DNA of 64,000 bases from an uncultured Pelagibacteraceae bacterium. Lineage in GTDB: Bacteria; Pseudomonadota; Alphaproteobacteria; Pelagibacterales; Pelagibacteraceae. This document shows, piece by piece, positions 19,010 through 28,510 of this stretch; position 1 is the stretch's first letter, and each line of letters starts with the position of its first letter. The notes under the pieces were generated by a model that saw nothing but the letters and a program-made list of their open reading frames with translations, had not been told where the DNA came from and ran no database searches. The position numbers and the translations under genes were made by a program. Location of the stretch: NCBI GenBank assembly GCA_902570785.1, contig CACFZK010000001.1, positions 1 through 64,000 of the forward strand. Reading direction: 5' to 3'.

Positions 19010-19943
19010 CAAAAGTTTTAATAATATTGATACATCATTAGATCTTTACGGGCATGAAGCCATTTTAATAAATTTTATTAAGCTGTTTGAAAATGGAAAT
19101 TTTCCAAAAGTAAGCTTAATCTCAGGTGAAAAAGGAATAGGTAAATTTACCTTAGTTTATCATTTTATTATATATATTTTTTCAAAAATGTACAAAGAAC
19201 CCTATAATTTAGATAAAAAATCAATCGGTAATAATAATTTGATTTTAAACAAAATTAATTCAAAAACCTTTCAAAACTTTATTTATTTTGCAAATGAAAT
19301 TAAAAATAAAGTATCTATAGAAAGAGTAAGAGAAGTCAAAAAAGAACTTTACAACTCTACATTAGACAACAATCCAAGATTCATTATTTTCGATGACGTT
19401 GAGTTTTTGAATACCAATGTTGTTAATTCTCTCCTAAAAATGATTGAGGAACCAGGAAGAAATAATTATTTTATTTTGATTAATAACAAGAGAAATAATT
19501 TAATGGAAACACTTAAATCTCGTTCAATTGAAACAAAAATATTTCTTAATCCTGACCAAAAAAATTTAATATTAAAAAAAATATTAAACAATCATGATAT
19601 TGATGATAATTTCATTTTTAATTATTCTTATCTTACATCACCTGGATTATTAATTAAATATTATTATATATTAACTGAAATGAATACTGAACTTAATACA
19701 TCTTTTTACGAATTAACTTCTAAACTCTTGGAAAAATATAAAAAAGATAAACAGGAAATTTATATTGATTGTATAAAATTCTTTTTAGAAATTAAATTTA
19801 ACGATAATAATTTTTTTCAAAATCAAAATATCATTTCTTTAATTAAATTTAAAAATGAAATTTTTAAAATATTGTATGAGTATAAAAGATTTAATCTTAC
19901 TAATAATTCTGTTTTAAATATTGTAAAAAATTCTATAATTTAA
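18999..19943 (+). CDS. holB: DNA polymerase III delta' subunit
   Basis: Delta' is part of the clamp loader that places the beta sliding clamp on DNA. The 314-residue protein is divergent but has an AAA-type fold: LISGEKGIGKFTLVYHF as a P-loop-like segment near residue 40, IIFDDVEFLNTNVVNSLLKMIEEP (Walker B and sensor region) and LKSRSIE (SRC-like). The zinc-binding cysteines common in clamp-loader subunits are not seen. Position between tmk and metG makes the call firm. Confidence 0.88.
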   Translation: MASSKSFNNIDTSLDLYGHEAILINFIKLFENGNFPKVSLISGEKGIGKFTLVYHFIIYIFSKMYKEPYNLDKKSIGNNNLILNKINSKTFQNFIYFANEIKNKVSIERVREVKKELYNSTLDNNPRFIIFDDVEFLNTNVVNSLLKMIEEPGRNNYFILINNKRNNLMETLKSRSIETKIFLNPDQKNLILKKILNNHDIDDNFIFNYSYLTSPGLLIKYYYILTEMNTELNTSFYELTSKLLEKYKKDKQEIYIDCIKFFLEIKFNDNNFFQNQNIISLIKFKNEIFKILYEYKRFNLTNNSVLNIVKNSII

Positions 19944-19945
19944 CT

Positions 19946-21490
19946 ATGTCAAATAAAAGCTTTTATATTACAACGCCGATTTACTATCCCTCAGGAAAAC
20001 CCCATATGGGACATGCTTATTCAAGTATAATTGCAGATATTTTTGCTAGATTTAAAAGAAATGACAACTTTAATGTATTTTTTTTAACAGGAACTGACGA
20101 ACACGGTCTTAAGATTCAAAGAGAGGCTGAAAAAAATTCAAAAGATCCAAAGCTATTCTGTGATGAATTATCTTCAAAATTTAAAGAACTGACTAATATT
20201 CTTCATCTTTCTAATGATGACTTTATTAGGACAACCGAAGAAAGACATTTTAAGTCTGTTATAGATATTTGGACAAAGCTGGAAGAATCTAAAGACATTT
20301 ATTTATCTAAGTATAAAGGTTGGTATTCTGTATCTGATGAGGCATATTATGATGAAGATGAAATCGAAAATAAGAATAATATTAAGTATTCAAAAATCTC
20401 AGGATCAAAAGTTGAATGGGTAGAAGAAGAATCTTACTTTTTCAAATTATCATCATGGCAAGATAAACTTCTTAAATTTTACAATGATAACCCTAAGTTT
20501 ATTTTGCCCTTATCAAGAAGAAATGAAGTAGTTAATTTTGTTAAAAAGGGTCTTAAAGATTTATCAGTAAGTCGAACTTCTTTTAATTGGGGAATACCTG
20601 TTCCAACTAATTCTAAACATTTAATATATGTTTGGCTTGATGCACTAACTAATTATTTAAGTGCCTTGAATTACCCAAACACAAAAGATGAAAAATATAA
20701 AAGATTCTGGCCAGCTAATATTCATATTATTGGTAAAGATATTCTAAGGTTTCATGCAATTTATTGGCCTGCTTTCTTGATGGCGGCTAATATTCCTTTA
20801 CCACATAGGATATACGGGCATGGATGGATACTATCGGATGATAAAAAAATGTCTAAATCTCTAGGAAACATTTTAGATCCAATTGAGATAATAAATAATT
20901 TTGGGGTAGATCAATTAAGATATTATTTATCTAAAGAAGTATCGTTAGGAAATGATGGCAATATTTCTTTTAAAAACTTGACCAATTGTATTAATAATGA
21001 TTTGGCAAATAATTATGGAAATCTTTGTCAAAGAGTATTTGCTTTTATCAATAAAAACTGTGACTCAAAGATTCCTTCTTTAAATAAAATAGAAAAAGAA
21101 GACAAGAAATTAAATGAAGAAATCGTTAAATCAATATCTGATTTAAGAAATTTAATTGATAACCAAGAATTAAATCAATATCTCAAAAAAGTTATAAATA
21201 TTTCTTTCAACGCAAACAAATATTTTAATGATCAGAAACCATGGTCGTTAAAAGATAAAGATCCTGACAGAATGAATACAATATTATATACAATTCTGAA
21301 TCAAATTAGATCTATAAGTGTTTTATTAAATCCAATAATTCCGATTGCTACTGAAAAAGTTTTAAAAACTTTATCGATCGAAAAAGCAAATATAAATTTA
21401 GAGTCTTTAAAAAACACAGAAGAATTAAAACCAGGAATAAAATTGAAAAAGACCGACATTTTATTTAAGAAAATCGAAAATGATAATTGA
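19946..21490 (+). CDS. metG: Methionyl-tRNA synthetase
   Basis: MetG charges tRNA-Met. The 514-residue class I synthetase has the HIGH-type motif PSGKPHMGHAYS near residue 15, GTDEHGLKIQREAEK, and KMSKSLGN near residue 303. An anticodon-binding alpha-helical domain follows. There is no C-terminal EMAP/tRNA-binding extension, as in the short bacterial form. The last 11 bp overlap tatD. Confidence 0.96.
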   Translation: MSNKSFYITTPIYYPSGKPHMGHAYSSIIADIFARFKRNDNFNVFFLTGTDEHGLKIQREAEKNSKDPKLFCDELSSKFKELTNILHLSNDDFIRTTEERHFKSVIDIWTKLEESKDIYLSKYKGWYSVSDEAYYDEDEIENKNNIKYSKISGSKVEWVEEESYFFKLSSWQDKLLKFYNDNPKFILPLSRRNEVVNFVKKGLKDLSVSRTSFNWGIPVPTNSKHLIYVWLDALTNYLSALNYPNTKDEKYKRFWPANIHIIGKDILRFHAIYWPAFLMAANIPLPHRIYGHGWILSDDKKMSKSLGNILDPIEIINNFGVDQLRYYLSKEVSLGNDGNISFKNLTNCINNDLANNYGNLCQRVFAFINKNCDSKIPSLNKIEKEDKKLNEEIVKSISDLRNLIDNQELNQYLKKVINISFNANKYFNDQKPWSLKDKDPDRMNTILYTILNQIRSISVLLNPIIPIATEKVLKTLSIEKANINLESLKNTEELKPGIKLKKTDILFKKIENDN

Positions 21491-22259
21491 TTCACATTGC
21501 CATCTAGATAACGAAAAACTTCAGCCAAGAATTAAGGAAATCATTGATAATGCTGAAAAATGTAATGTAAAGTATATGCTTACTATTTGCACTGACAATG
21601 AAAGTTTTAAGAAAATTATTGATATCTTAGAGACTTATAAAAATGTTTTTGGTACCTACGGTATACACCCACATGAGGCAAATAAATATAAGGATATTAC
21701 AATTGAAAATATTAGCAACCAACTATTAAAAAATAAAAAAATTATTGGAGTAGGCGAGAGTGGACTGGACTTTTATTATAATCATTCAGATGCAAATATA
21801 CAAAAAAAGGTTTTTTTAAAACATATTCAATCTTGCCAAGAAACATCCAAACCATTAATAGTCCACTCTAGAAATGCTGAAAAAGATACTTTAGAAATTT
21901 TATCCTCTGAGAAGAAAAATAAAAATTTTGAAGTTTTAATGCATTGTTTTACAGGAAGTAAAGAATTTGCGAATAGATTAACCGATATTGATTGTTATTT
22001 TTCTGCTAGCGGAGTTATTACTTTTAAAAAAAGCACAGAATTAGCAAAGACATTTAAATCAATACCAAATGACAAAATATTGGTTGAAACAGACTCTCCA
22101 TATCTATCACCGGAACCATTGAGAGGAAAAGTAAATCAACCTTCAAATATTGTGCATACAGTTAAATTTATTTCATTATTAAAAGGTACTACGAAAGAGG
22201 ATGTGGAAAAATTTACTACTAATAATTTTCAAAAATTATTTAAAACAAATATAAAATGA
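21480..22259 (+). CDS. tatD: TatD family metal-dependent hydrolase
   Basis: TatD proteins are TIM-barrel DNases of the amidohydrolase-like fold. The 259-residue protein has IDSHCHLDNEKL at the N-terminus, GVGESGLDFYY, PLIVHSRNAEKDT, LMHCFTGS and VETDSPYLSPEPLRGK, which contains the metal-ligand aspartate. The start lies inside metG and the stop overlaps the next gene by 4 bp. Confidence 0.94.
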   Translation: MIIDSHCHLDNEKLQPRIKEIIDNAEKCNVKYMLTICTDNESFKKIIDILETYKNVFGTYGIHPHEANKYKDITIENISNQLLKNKKIIGVGESGLDFYYNHSDANIQKKVFLKHIQSCQETSKPLIVHSRNAEKDTLEILSSEKKNKNFEVLMHCFTGSKEFANRLTDIDCYFSASGVITFKKSTELAKTFKSIPNDKILVETDSPYLSPEPLRGKVNQPSNIVHTVKFISLLKGTTKEDVEKFTTNNFQKLFKTNIK

Positions 22260-23023
22260 CCAAAATTACAATTTTAGGATGCGGTAGCTCCTTAGGATCT
22301 CCTTGGATTACTAATTATTGGGGCAAATTAAATAAAAAAAATAAATTTAATTTTCGGACAAGGTGTTCAGCTCATATTAAAAAAGGTGACTTATCTATTT
22401 TAATAGATACTTCACCAGATATAAAAAAACAAATACTTGATAATAAAATAAAAAATATTGATTGTGTTTTGTATACCCATGAACATGCAGATCAAACAAG
22501 TGGAATATTCGAGTTAAGACCTTTTTTTTGGAAAAATAAAAAGCCCATTGATATTTATGCAAATAAAAAATGTTTAAAACTTATTAAGGAAAAATATGAT
22601 TACTGTTTTTATGGTGGTGGTGGATACATTCCAATAATAAAAGGAAATTTATTAAAAAATAGTCTCATAATAAAAAAGAAAAATACTGAAATTAAATTCA
22701 AATCTTTTCTAATAAACCATGGTCTTATCAAAGCATCTGCTTTCGTGTTTGATAAAGTTGCTTATTTAAGTGATTGTAATGGTATAAATAAAAAAGATTA
22801 TAAAAATCTTAGTAATCTAAAATATTTGATAATTGACTGTCTAAAAATTAATCCTCATCCTTCTCATTTTAATTTAGATCAGGCCATTCAAGTAAGTAAT
22901 TTATTAAAACCTAAGAAAACAATTCTTACCAATCTTCACACAGATTTAGACTATAATTTTCTAAAAAAAAACCTCCCAAAACATATAAGGCCCGCTTATG
23001 ATGGTCTTTCCTTAAATATCTGA
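22256..23023 (+). CDS. MBL-fold metallo-hydrolase (PhnP-like)
   Basis: A 255-residue metallo-beta-lactamase-fold hydrolase. Metal-binding motifs are YTHEHADQTSG (HxHxDH-type), a histidine in INHGLIKA, YLSDCNG and NLHTDLDY. It resembles PhnP, a cyclic phosphate phosphodiesterase, but the substrate cannot be read from sequence. It closes the tmk-holB-metG-tatD string; the convergent glutathione peroxidase ends 1 bp away. Confidence 0.85.
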   Translation: MTKITILGCGSSLGSPWITNYWGKLNKKNKFNFRTRCSAHIKKGDLSILIDTSPDIKKQILDNKIKNIDCVLYTHEHADQTSGIFELRPFFWKNKKPIDIYANKKCLKLIKEKYDYCFYGGGGYIPIIKGNLLKNSLIIKKKNTEIKFKSFLINHGLIKASAFVFDKVAYLSDCNGINKKDYKNLSNLKYLIIDCLKINPHPSHFNLDQAIQVSNLLKPKKTILTNLHTDLDYNFLKKNLPKHIRPAYDGLSLNI

Positions 23024-23024
23024 T

Positions 23025-23570
23025 TTACTGACTTAAAGCTTTTTCAATAACTTTGATAAATTTATTAGATGTAGGATTTGTCATTGAGGCAAAAGTGTCA
23101 AAGACTTTACCATTTTTATCTACAATAATTTTATGAAAGTTCCATTTAGGCACAGACTTTGAACCGTAAGTTTCTTTTGCCCATTTATAAAAAGGATGAG
23201 CATTTGAACCTCTAACTTCTTCTTTTTGGGTCATTGGAAAACTTATTCCAAATTTTGCCTCACAAAAATTTTTAACCTCTTCATTGGTTTGAAATTCCTG
23301 ATTAAAACTACTTGAAGGAACTCCAATTACGACTAATCCTTTTTCTTGATATTTTTCCCATATAGTTTGTAAATCTTCATACTGAGATGTAAAACCACAT
23401 TTGCTGGCTACATTAGTAATTACTATGACTTTATTTTTAAAGTCAGATAATTTTATCTCTTCACCATCTAAATCTTTGAATGAATATTCGTAAGCAATAT
23501 TAATATTGGCTTTAGAACTGTTTATACCGAATAAAGATATCATAAATAAAATTATTAAAGTTTTTCTCAT
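23025..23570 (-). CDS. Glutathione peroxidase family protein, exported
   Basis: A 181-residue thiol peroxidase of the GPx family with an N-terminal signal peptide, so probably periplasmic. The peroxidatic residue is a cysteine in VASKCGFTSQY. The conserved Trp/Asn region is KWNFHKIIVDKNG. The usual CNQF segment reads PSSSFN, so the catalytic Gln and the neighbouring Cys are absent, as in some proteobacterial GPx. A second cysteine in VKNFCEAKFG may be the resolving Cys used with thioredoxin. It overlaps the end of nhaA by one base. Confidence 0.9.
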   Translation of the reverse strand: MRKTLIILFMISLFGINSSKANINIAYEYSFKDLDGEEIKLSDFKNKVIVITNVASKCGFTSQYEDLQTIWEKYQEKGLVVIGVPSSSFNQEFQTNEEVKNFCEAKFGISFPMTQKEEVRGSNAHPFYKWAKETYGSKSVPKWNFHKIIVDKNGKVFDTFASMTNPTSNKFIKVIEKALSQ

Positions 23571-24748
23571 TATTTTTTTGAACCAAAAAAGATCAAACTA
23601 TATCCAAAAATAGTCGATAACAATGAGCCAAGTAGCACACCTATCTTAACTCCGTCCATATGTGTTTCTGCGCCAACAAAAGCCAAATTTCCCACAAACA
23701 AACTCATTGTAAAACCAATGCCTGTTAAAACTCCAACACCGTATAATTTTAACCAATCTGAATTATTTGGCATTTCAGCTAATTTTAGTTTTATTGATAA
23801 ATATGAAAAAATAAATACTCCAATTTGTTTTCCAAAAAACAAACCGCATAAGATACCTAGTGGAACGGGATTAAGTAAACTTTGAAATGTTAAGCCTTCA
23901 AGTGAAACACCTGCGTTTGCAAAAGCAAAAATCGGCATTATTCCAAAAGCCACATATGGTGAAATAGCATGTTCAAGTTTTAATAATAGTGAGTTCGTAT
24001 GTTTTTTTTTGTTACTTTTATGTGGTATTGTCAAAGCTAATATAACTCCTGCTATTGTTGCATGTATGCCTGAAACATGTGTGAATTCCCAAAGAAATAT
24101 TCCAACAATTAAATATGGAATAAAATTTCTTACATTAAATTTATTTAATATTAATAAAACCATCAAACATCCAAGCATTAAAAGTAAGTAAAAGTATTGA
24201 ATTTCACCAGAATAGAAAAATGCAATGATTACTATTGCACCTAGATCATCAATGATTGCTAATGCCGTCAGAAAAACTTTTAAAGAAAGAGGCACTCTTT
24301 TTCCTAATAAAGATAACACTCCTAATGAAAAAGCAATATCAGTAGCCGAAGGTATTGCCCATCCATTAAGTGTTTCAGCATCTTTGAAATTTATAGCAAC
24401 ATAAATTAAAGCTGGTACAACCATTCCACCTACAGCAGCAATGATTGGGAGCATCGCTTGCTTTGGATTTGATAACTCACCCTGTATAAATTCTCTTTTT
24501 ATTTCTAAGGATACCAAAAAAAAGAAAATAGCCATTAGAACGTCGTTTATCCAATGAAGCACACTTAACTTTAGACTAAAAGCACCAAAACCTAATTTTA
24601 AATAAGAGTTTAAAATATCAAAATAAGCCGTACTTAGGTCCGAGTTGCTAATTAATAATGCAATTATAGCTGCAAATAGTAATACGAGACCGGATGCTGC
24701 TTCTAGTTTAAAAAACCACTTAAATGGCTTTGAAATATATTGTATCAT
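23570..24748 (-). CDS. nhaA: Na+/H+ antiporter NhaA
   Basis: NhaA exchanges protons for sodium across the inner membrane. The protein has about 11-12 helices and the family signatures MAIFFFLVSLEIKREF, GWAIPSATDIAFSLGVLSLLG (TDIAF, with antiport Asp) and ALAIIDDLGAIVIIAFFYS (the paired Asp of the ion site). I choose ATG at 24748 (MIQYISKPFKWFF), giving 392 residues. The track start at 24886 adds 46 residues antisense to the next gene. Confidence 0.95.
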   Translation of the reverse strand: MIQYISKPFKWFFKLEAASGLVLLFAAIIALLISNSDLSTAYFDILNSYLKLGFGAFSLKLSVLHWINDVLMAIFFFLVSLEIKREFIQGELSNPKQAMLPIIAAVGGMVVPALIYVAINFKDAETLNGWAIPSATDIAFSLGVLSLLGKRVPLSLKVFLTALAIIDDLGAIVIIAFFYSGEIQYFYLLLMLGCLMVLLILNKFNVRNFIPYLIVGIFLWEFTHVSGIHATIAGVILALTIPHKSNKKKHTNSLLLKLEHAISPYVAFGIMPIFAFANAGVSLEGLTFQSLLNPVPLGILCGLFFGKQIGVFIFSYLSIKLKLAEMPNNSDWLKLYGVGVLTGIGFTMSLFVGNLAFVGAETHMDGVKIGVLLGSLLSTIFGYSLIFFGSKK

Positions 24749-24759
24749 CTTAAATTCGT

Positions 24760-25626
24760 ATGAAATTAGATATTTCCCTTTATATACCTGTATACAACGG
24801 TGAAAGTACAATTGAAAGAGTTTTAAAAAGCGCATTAAAATTAGATCCTGGACCCAATGAAATAATTGTCGTAAATGATGGATCAACAGATGATACTCTC
24901 AAAATACTCAATAAATATAAGAACGAAATTAAAATAATTAACAATATAGAGAACAAAGGTTTGGCATATTCAAGAAATATTGGAATTGAAAAAGCATTAA
25001 ATGAAAATGTTGCTTCTATAGACTCAGATGTGGAAGTGTCTAGTACTTGGCTTAAAGAATTGAATGATACTAAAAATAAGTTTAATAGCGCAATGTCTGG
25101 CTCAAAATTAATTGAAAAATTAAAAGATGAAAACATATATAATATGTGGAGGCATATATACGCAACCCAAAATTCTTTTGGAAATGTTGATATTGGTAAT
25201 CTTGGTAGACCTCTATCTGGTTCGAATACACTTCTATCCAAGTCAATTTGGAGAGAAATAGGTGGCTATGAAATTCAATACAAAACTAACGGAGAGGACT
25301 CAAATTTTTGTCAAAAATTATTAAACTTAAATTATAAAACAAGTTATTGTTCTCAGGCTAAATGTTATCATTTAAGAAATGACAACTTAAAATCTTTATT
25401 AGATGCATCAAGGAGAGGCTATATCAGTGGGGCTGGGCTTAAAAAGCCAACATTGATGCGTTTTATGCAAAGATCAATAAGACATACAAAAGGATATCTA
25501 AAAAACGCTGTTAAAGATGCTACAAAATTAAGATTTGCTATGATGTACGTTGGTTTTAGAATTTGTTGGAATCACATAAATAAAGAATTTATCGGTTTAA
25601 TTAAAAATAAATCAAATTATGTTTGA
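24760..25626 (+). CDS. Glycosyltransferase family 2
   Basis: A 288-residue GT-A-fold glycosyltransferase. It opens with SLYIPVYNGESTIERVL, followed by IIVVNDGSTDDTL (nucleotide-binding) and the metal-binding IDSDVEV. No membrane segments are clear except a possible amphipathic C-terminus. It probably adds a sugar to a cell-surface glycan; donor and acceptor are unknown. First gene of an island of glycan and modification genes, 11 bp from the divergent nhaA start. Confidence 0.88.
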   Translation: MKLDISLYIPVYNGESTIERVLKSALKLDPGPNEIIVVNDGSTDDTLKILNKYKNEIKIINNIENKGLAYSRNIGIEKALNENVASIDSDVEVSSTWLKELNDTKNKFNSAMSGSKLIEKLKDENIYNMWRHIYATQNSFGNVDIGNLGRPLSGSNTLLSKSIWREIGGYEIQYKTNGEDSNFCQKLLNLNYKTSYCSQAKCYHLRNDNLKSLLDASRRGYISGAGLKKPTLMRFMQRSIRHTKGYLKNAVKDATKLRFAMMYVGFRICWNHINKEFIGLIKNKSNYV

Positions 25627-25632
25627 AGTGAG

Positions 25633-25908
25633 TTGAGTTTGTTTTACGTTTATTTAATTATAAGTGAGAAATATAAAAATTTTAAAACATATGTAGGATA
25701 TACGAATAATTTAAAAAAAAGGTTAATCAAACACAACTCGAACAAAGGGGCAAAAAGTACAAGAGGAAGGATTTGGAAAGTAATTTTTAAAAAAAAATTT
25801 GAAACAAAAAAATTAGCTTTAAAATATGAACATTTTCTAAAAAAAAATAAATTATTAAGGAGTAAAATTAAAAACAAATATGTCAACAAAACACGTAGTA
25901 ATACTTAA
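25633..25908 (+). CDS. GIY-YIG nuclease domain protein
   Basis: A 91-residue protein made only of a GIY-YIG domain: FYVYLII for GIY, TYVGYTNNLKKRLIKHN for YIG plus the Arg, and YEHFLKK with the metal-binding Glu. It is of the UPF0213/YhbQ-like type. Some stand-alone family members are nucleases; the role here is unknown. The start is a TTG at 25633, or a second TTG two codons on; no ATG is available upstream. Its 3' end overlaps the next gene by 29 bp. Confidence 0.82.
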   Translation: MSLFYVYLIISEKYKNFKTYVGYTNNLKKRLIKHNSNKGAKSTRGRIWKVIFKKKFETKKLALKYEHFLKKNKLLRSKIKNKYVNKTRSNT

Positions 25909-26914
25909 AAATGATGCAGTAGGGGATTTGGTTCACAGTTTAAATGGAATTTATAATATTATAAATAATACTGAAGTTGATAAGATTACCATATTTGTAT
26001 CGAAATTAAGTAAAAAATTTAATTTTTTATTTGATAACCCAAAAGTTCATATCAAAGTTATAAATTATAACTTATCGATAAATGAAAAAATTAAATTATT
26101 TTTTTTCATATTGAGTAACAAAATTAATAAAATATATATTTTAGCTCCAAAGAATTTTTTTTATTATCTTCCAATATTTTTTTTTAATATTAAATTTTAT
26201 GCATTATGTGTAGATAATATTAAAGGATACAAAAGGCCTTCATCTTTTTTAAGAAGATTTTTGTATAAATTTGTTATAAATGATAGGGCGGCACAATTTA
26301 AAAGGTTATCTACTGAAAAAATTCAATCTAAATTAACATCTGACAATAATGTGTTTAATAATAAATTTAGTATAAATATTAAAAAAAGTGATCTTTTAAA
26401 AAAAAGTTTACCAGAAAATTATATTTACTTTCATGCAAAAAGAAAAATCCTTAATGAGCTGGGGTGGGGTATTAATGAATTAAAAATACTTTTTGAAGAA
26501 ATTTTAAAATACACAAATTATTTAGTTGTAACAAAAGATATTGAAATAGATGAAAATACAAAGATTTTCAAAGAAAATTTTAATTCATTTGATTTTAAAA
26601 CACTAAAGTTTATAGATAATTCACAAAAAATTATTTTTTTTGATAATATTGATGGTGAAGATTTATATAATACTATTATTAATTCAAAAAAAGTTATTGC
26701 ATTTCATGGCATGATGACAAATTTAGCATCAATAAATAAACACAAAGTTTTAGATTTATTTCATTGCAATATAAATAATTGGGATGATTATCGAAATTAT
26801 CGTAATTCATTTTATGAATTTAAACCTAGTTACAAAGGATATGATTTTACCATTCCAAGTAAAAATATACAAAAAACTCTAAAAAAAATTAGGTATTCTT
26901 TAAAAAATGAATAA
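25880..26914 (+). CDS. GT9-like glycosyltransferase (heptosyltransferase-type)
   Basis: A 344-residue protein with an N-terminal motif VVILKNDAVGDLVHSLNGI that resembles the first nucleotide-binding loop of ADP-heptose:LPS heptosyltransferases (GT9). The C-terminal VIAFHGMMTNLASINKHKVLDLF resembles the donor-binding region. The middle is divergent and extremely AT-rich. A GT-B fold enzyme acting on surface glycan is the best guess. The next gene starts 8 bp before its stop. Confidence 0.6.
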   Translation: MSTKHVVILKNDAVGDLVHSLNGIYNIINNTEVDKITIFVSKLSKKFNFLFDNPKVHIKVINYNLSINEKIKLFFFILSNKINKIYILAPKNFFYYLPIFFFNIKFYALCVDNIKGYKRPSSFLRRFLYKFVINDRAAQFKRLSTEKIQSKLTSDNNVFNNKFSINIKKSDLLKKSLPENYIYFHAKRKILNELGWGINELKILFEEILKYTNYLVVTKDIEIDENTKIFKENFNSFDFKTLKFIDNSQKIIFFDNIDGEDLYNTIINSKKVIAFHGMMTNLASINKHKVLDLFHCNINNWDDYRNYRNSFYEFKPSYKGYDFTIPSKNIQKTLKKIRYSLKNE

Positions 26915-27818
26915 CAAATTAATAGTAAGACTTTCTAACAATTTAGGAAATCAAATGTTTATGTATGCATCTGCTTATGTATTTGCAAAAAAATTAAATA
27001 GAGAGTTCTTTTATGATGATGAAACAGCTTATCAAGGCAGCAGTTTATATAATTATAATTTAGACATATTTAAAATTTCATCTACTAGAGCACCCGAAAA
27101 TCTTAAATTCTTGAACAAATTTGGCTATGTTAAAAGAAAATTCTTAAAATATTTAGATAATTTTAATTCAAGAAAAATGTTTTATATTGAACCTCGAGAT
27201 CATAATAAAAATACCTCTTTTAATGACAAAATTCTCAATGGAAATTATAATGATAAATTATTTGTTGAAGGACATTTTGAGTCAGAAAAATACTTTAATT
27301 CACACATTAATGATATTAAAAGTGAATTTAGATTTAAAAATTACAAATCTTTCGAAAATAATCAGCTTTATAAAGATATAAAAAACTCAGAATCTGTATC
27401 TATATGTATAAGACAAAATCGTTTTTCTGAGAGAAAAAGAGCTATTACTATCAAGGATGAAGAAAATTCATTAATTTTTACAGAAGATCAGGTAAAATAT
27501 ATAGAAAAATCCATGAATATAATTAAGTCTAAAGTTACAAAACCTAAATTTTTTTTATGGTCAAATGATCTTAAAAAACTTAATAATTATTTTCCTGATA
27601 GTCAATTCACGTCTGTATCAACAAATAAGGTAGATTTTGATCTTTTTCTAATGTCACAAACAAAGCATTCTATCGTTATTCCATCGTCATTTAATTGGTG
27701 GGGGGCTTGGTTAGGAAAATCTAGCAAAAGTATTGTTATTAGGCCAACTAATGATCATTTCAGTAATTTTAATATTAACAATAAAGATTTTTGGCCAAAA
27801 GATTGGCTGGTAGTTTAA
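26907..27818 (+). CDS. GT11 family (alpha-1,2-fucosyltransferase-like)
   Basis: A 303-residue protein opening with IVRLSNNLGNQMFMYASAYVFAKKL, the hallmark N-terminus of GT11 alpha-1,2-fucosyltransferases (LGNQMFQYA). The acceptor/donor motif usually read as HxRRGDY is SICIRQNRFSERK here, so only part is kept. The C-terminal IPSSFNWWGAWLGKSS matches the SSFSWWGAWL motif well. It likely transfers fucose or a related sugar to a surface glycan. The stop overlaps the next start as TAATG. Confidence 0.8.
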   Translation: MNNKLIVRLSNNLGNQMFMYASAYVFAKKLNREFFYDDETAYQGSSLYNYNLDIFKISSTRAPENLKFLNKFGYVKRKFLKYLDNFNSRKMFYIEPRDHNKNTSFNDKILNGNYNDKLFVEGHFESEKYFNSHINDIKSEFRFKNYKSFENNQLYKDIKNSESVSICIRQNRFSERKRAITIKDEENSLIFTEDQVKYIEKSMNIIKSKVTKPKFFLWSNDLKKLNNYFPDSQFTSVSTNKVDFDLFLMSQTKHSIVIPSSFNWWGAWLGKSSKSIVIRPTNDHFSNFNINNKDFWPKDWLVV

Positions 27819-28504
27819 TGTCAAATCTCAAAAAACTCTCACAACTTTATAAAGCTAACAAATTTGAGTTAGGCTACATCGATGTGTATGAAAAATATTT
27901 TGAAAATATTAAAGATAAAGAATTGAAAATATTAGAAATCGGAATTGACAAGGGGCCAAGTTTAAAGGTTTGGAGTGATTATTTCAAGAATTCAAAAATT
28001 ATTGGTTTAGATATTAAACCTGTTAATCTTGATATTAAAAATGTTGAACTTTTTTTTGGAGACCAAACTGATACGAAATTTCTTACTAAAATTGTAAATA
28101 AATATAAATATTTTGACATAATAATTGATGATGGAAGTCATATTTCCAAAGATGTCATAAAGTCTTTTAATTTTTTGTTTGATTACCTAAACGATGGTGG
28201 ATTATATTTCATAGAAGATTTACATTATTCCTATTATCCAAGATATGGTGGAAGTCGATTAAATCTTAACAAAAAAGGAACTTCTATGAATTTTTTAAAA
28301 TCTTTAACCGATTCAATAAACTATGAAAATTATGATCGTCCATTTTATAAAAAAGATAAATTTAATGGAAAAATTAATAATATAAATTTTTATCAGAATA
28401 TATGCGTAATATCTAAAAATCCTAGTAAAATTTATTTATATAAAGAAAGACCTAAAACATCTATTTTTGAAAAGATTAAAAAACTATTTTCAAAACTATT
28501 TTAA
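27818..28504 (+). CDS. SAM-dependent methyltransferase (class I)
   Basis: A 228-residue class I methyltransferase. ILEIGIDKGPSLKVWSDYF is the SAM-binding motif I, IIGLDIKP is motif II, and DIIIDDGSHISKDVI is followed by DGGLYFIEDLHYSYYP. It resembles methyltransferases of antibiotic and surface-sugar pathways. I choose ATG at 27818, overlapping the previous stop by one base (TAATG). The track start at 27791 lies inside the GT11 gene. Confidence 0.82.
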   Translation: MSNLKKLSQLYKANKFELGYIDVYEKYFENIKDKELKILEIGIDKGPSLKVWSDYFKNSKIIGLDIKPVNLDIKNVELFFGDQTDTKFLTKIVNKYKYFDIIIDDGSHISKDVIKSFNFLFDYLNDGGLYFIEDLHYSYYPRYGGSRLNLNKKGTSMNFLKSLTDSINYENYDRPFYKKDKFNGKINNINFYQNICVISKNPSKIYLYKERPKTSIFEKIKKLFSKLF

Positions 28505-28510
28505 TTTAAT

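Noticed and set aside
24749-24886. 46-residue upstream extension of NhaA
   Set aside because: It overlaps the divergent GT2 start, is not hydrophobic like the family N-terminus, and ATG at 24748 fits.
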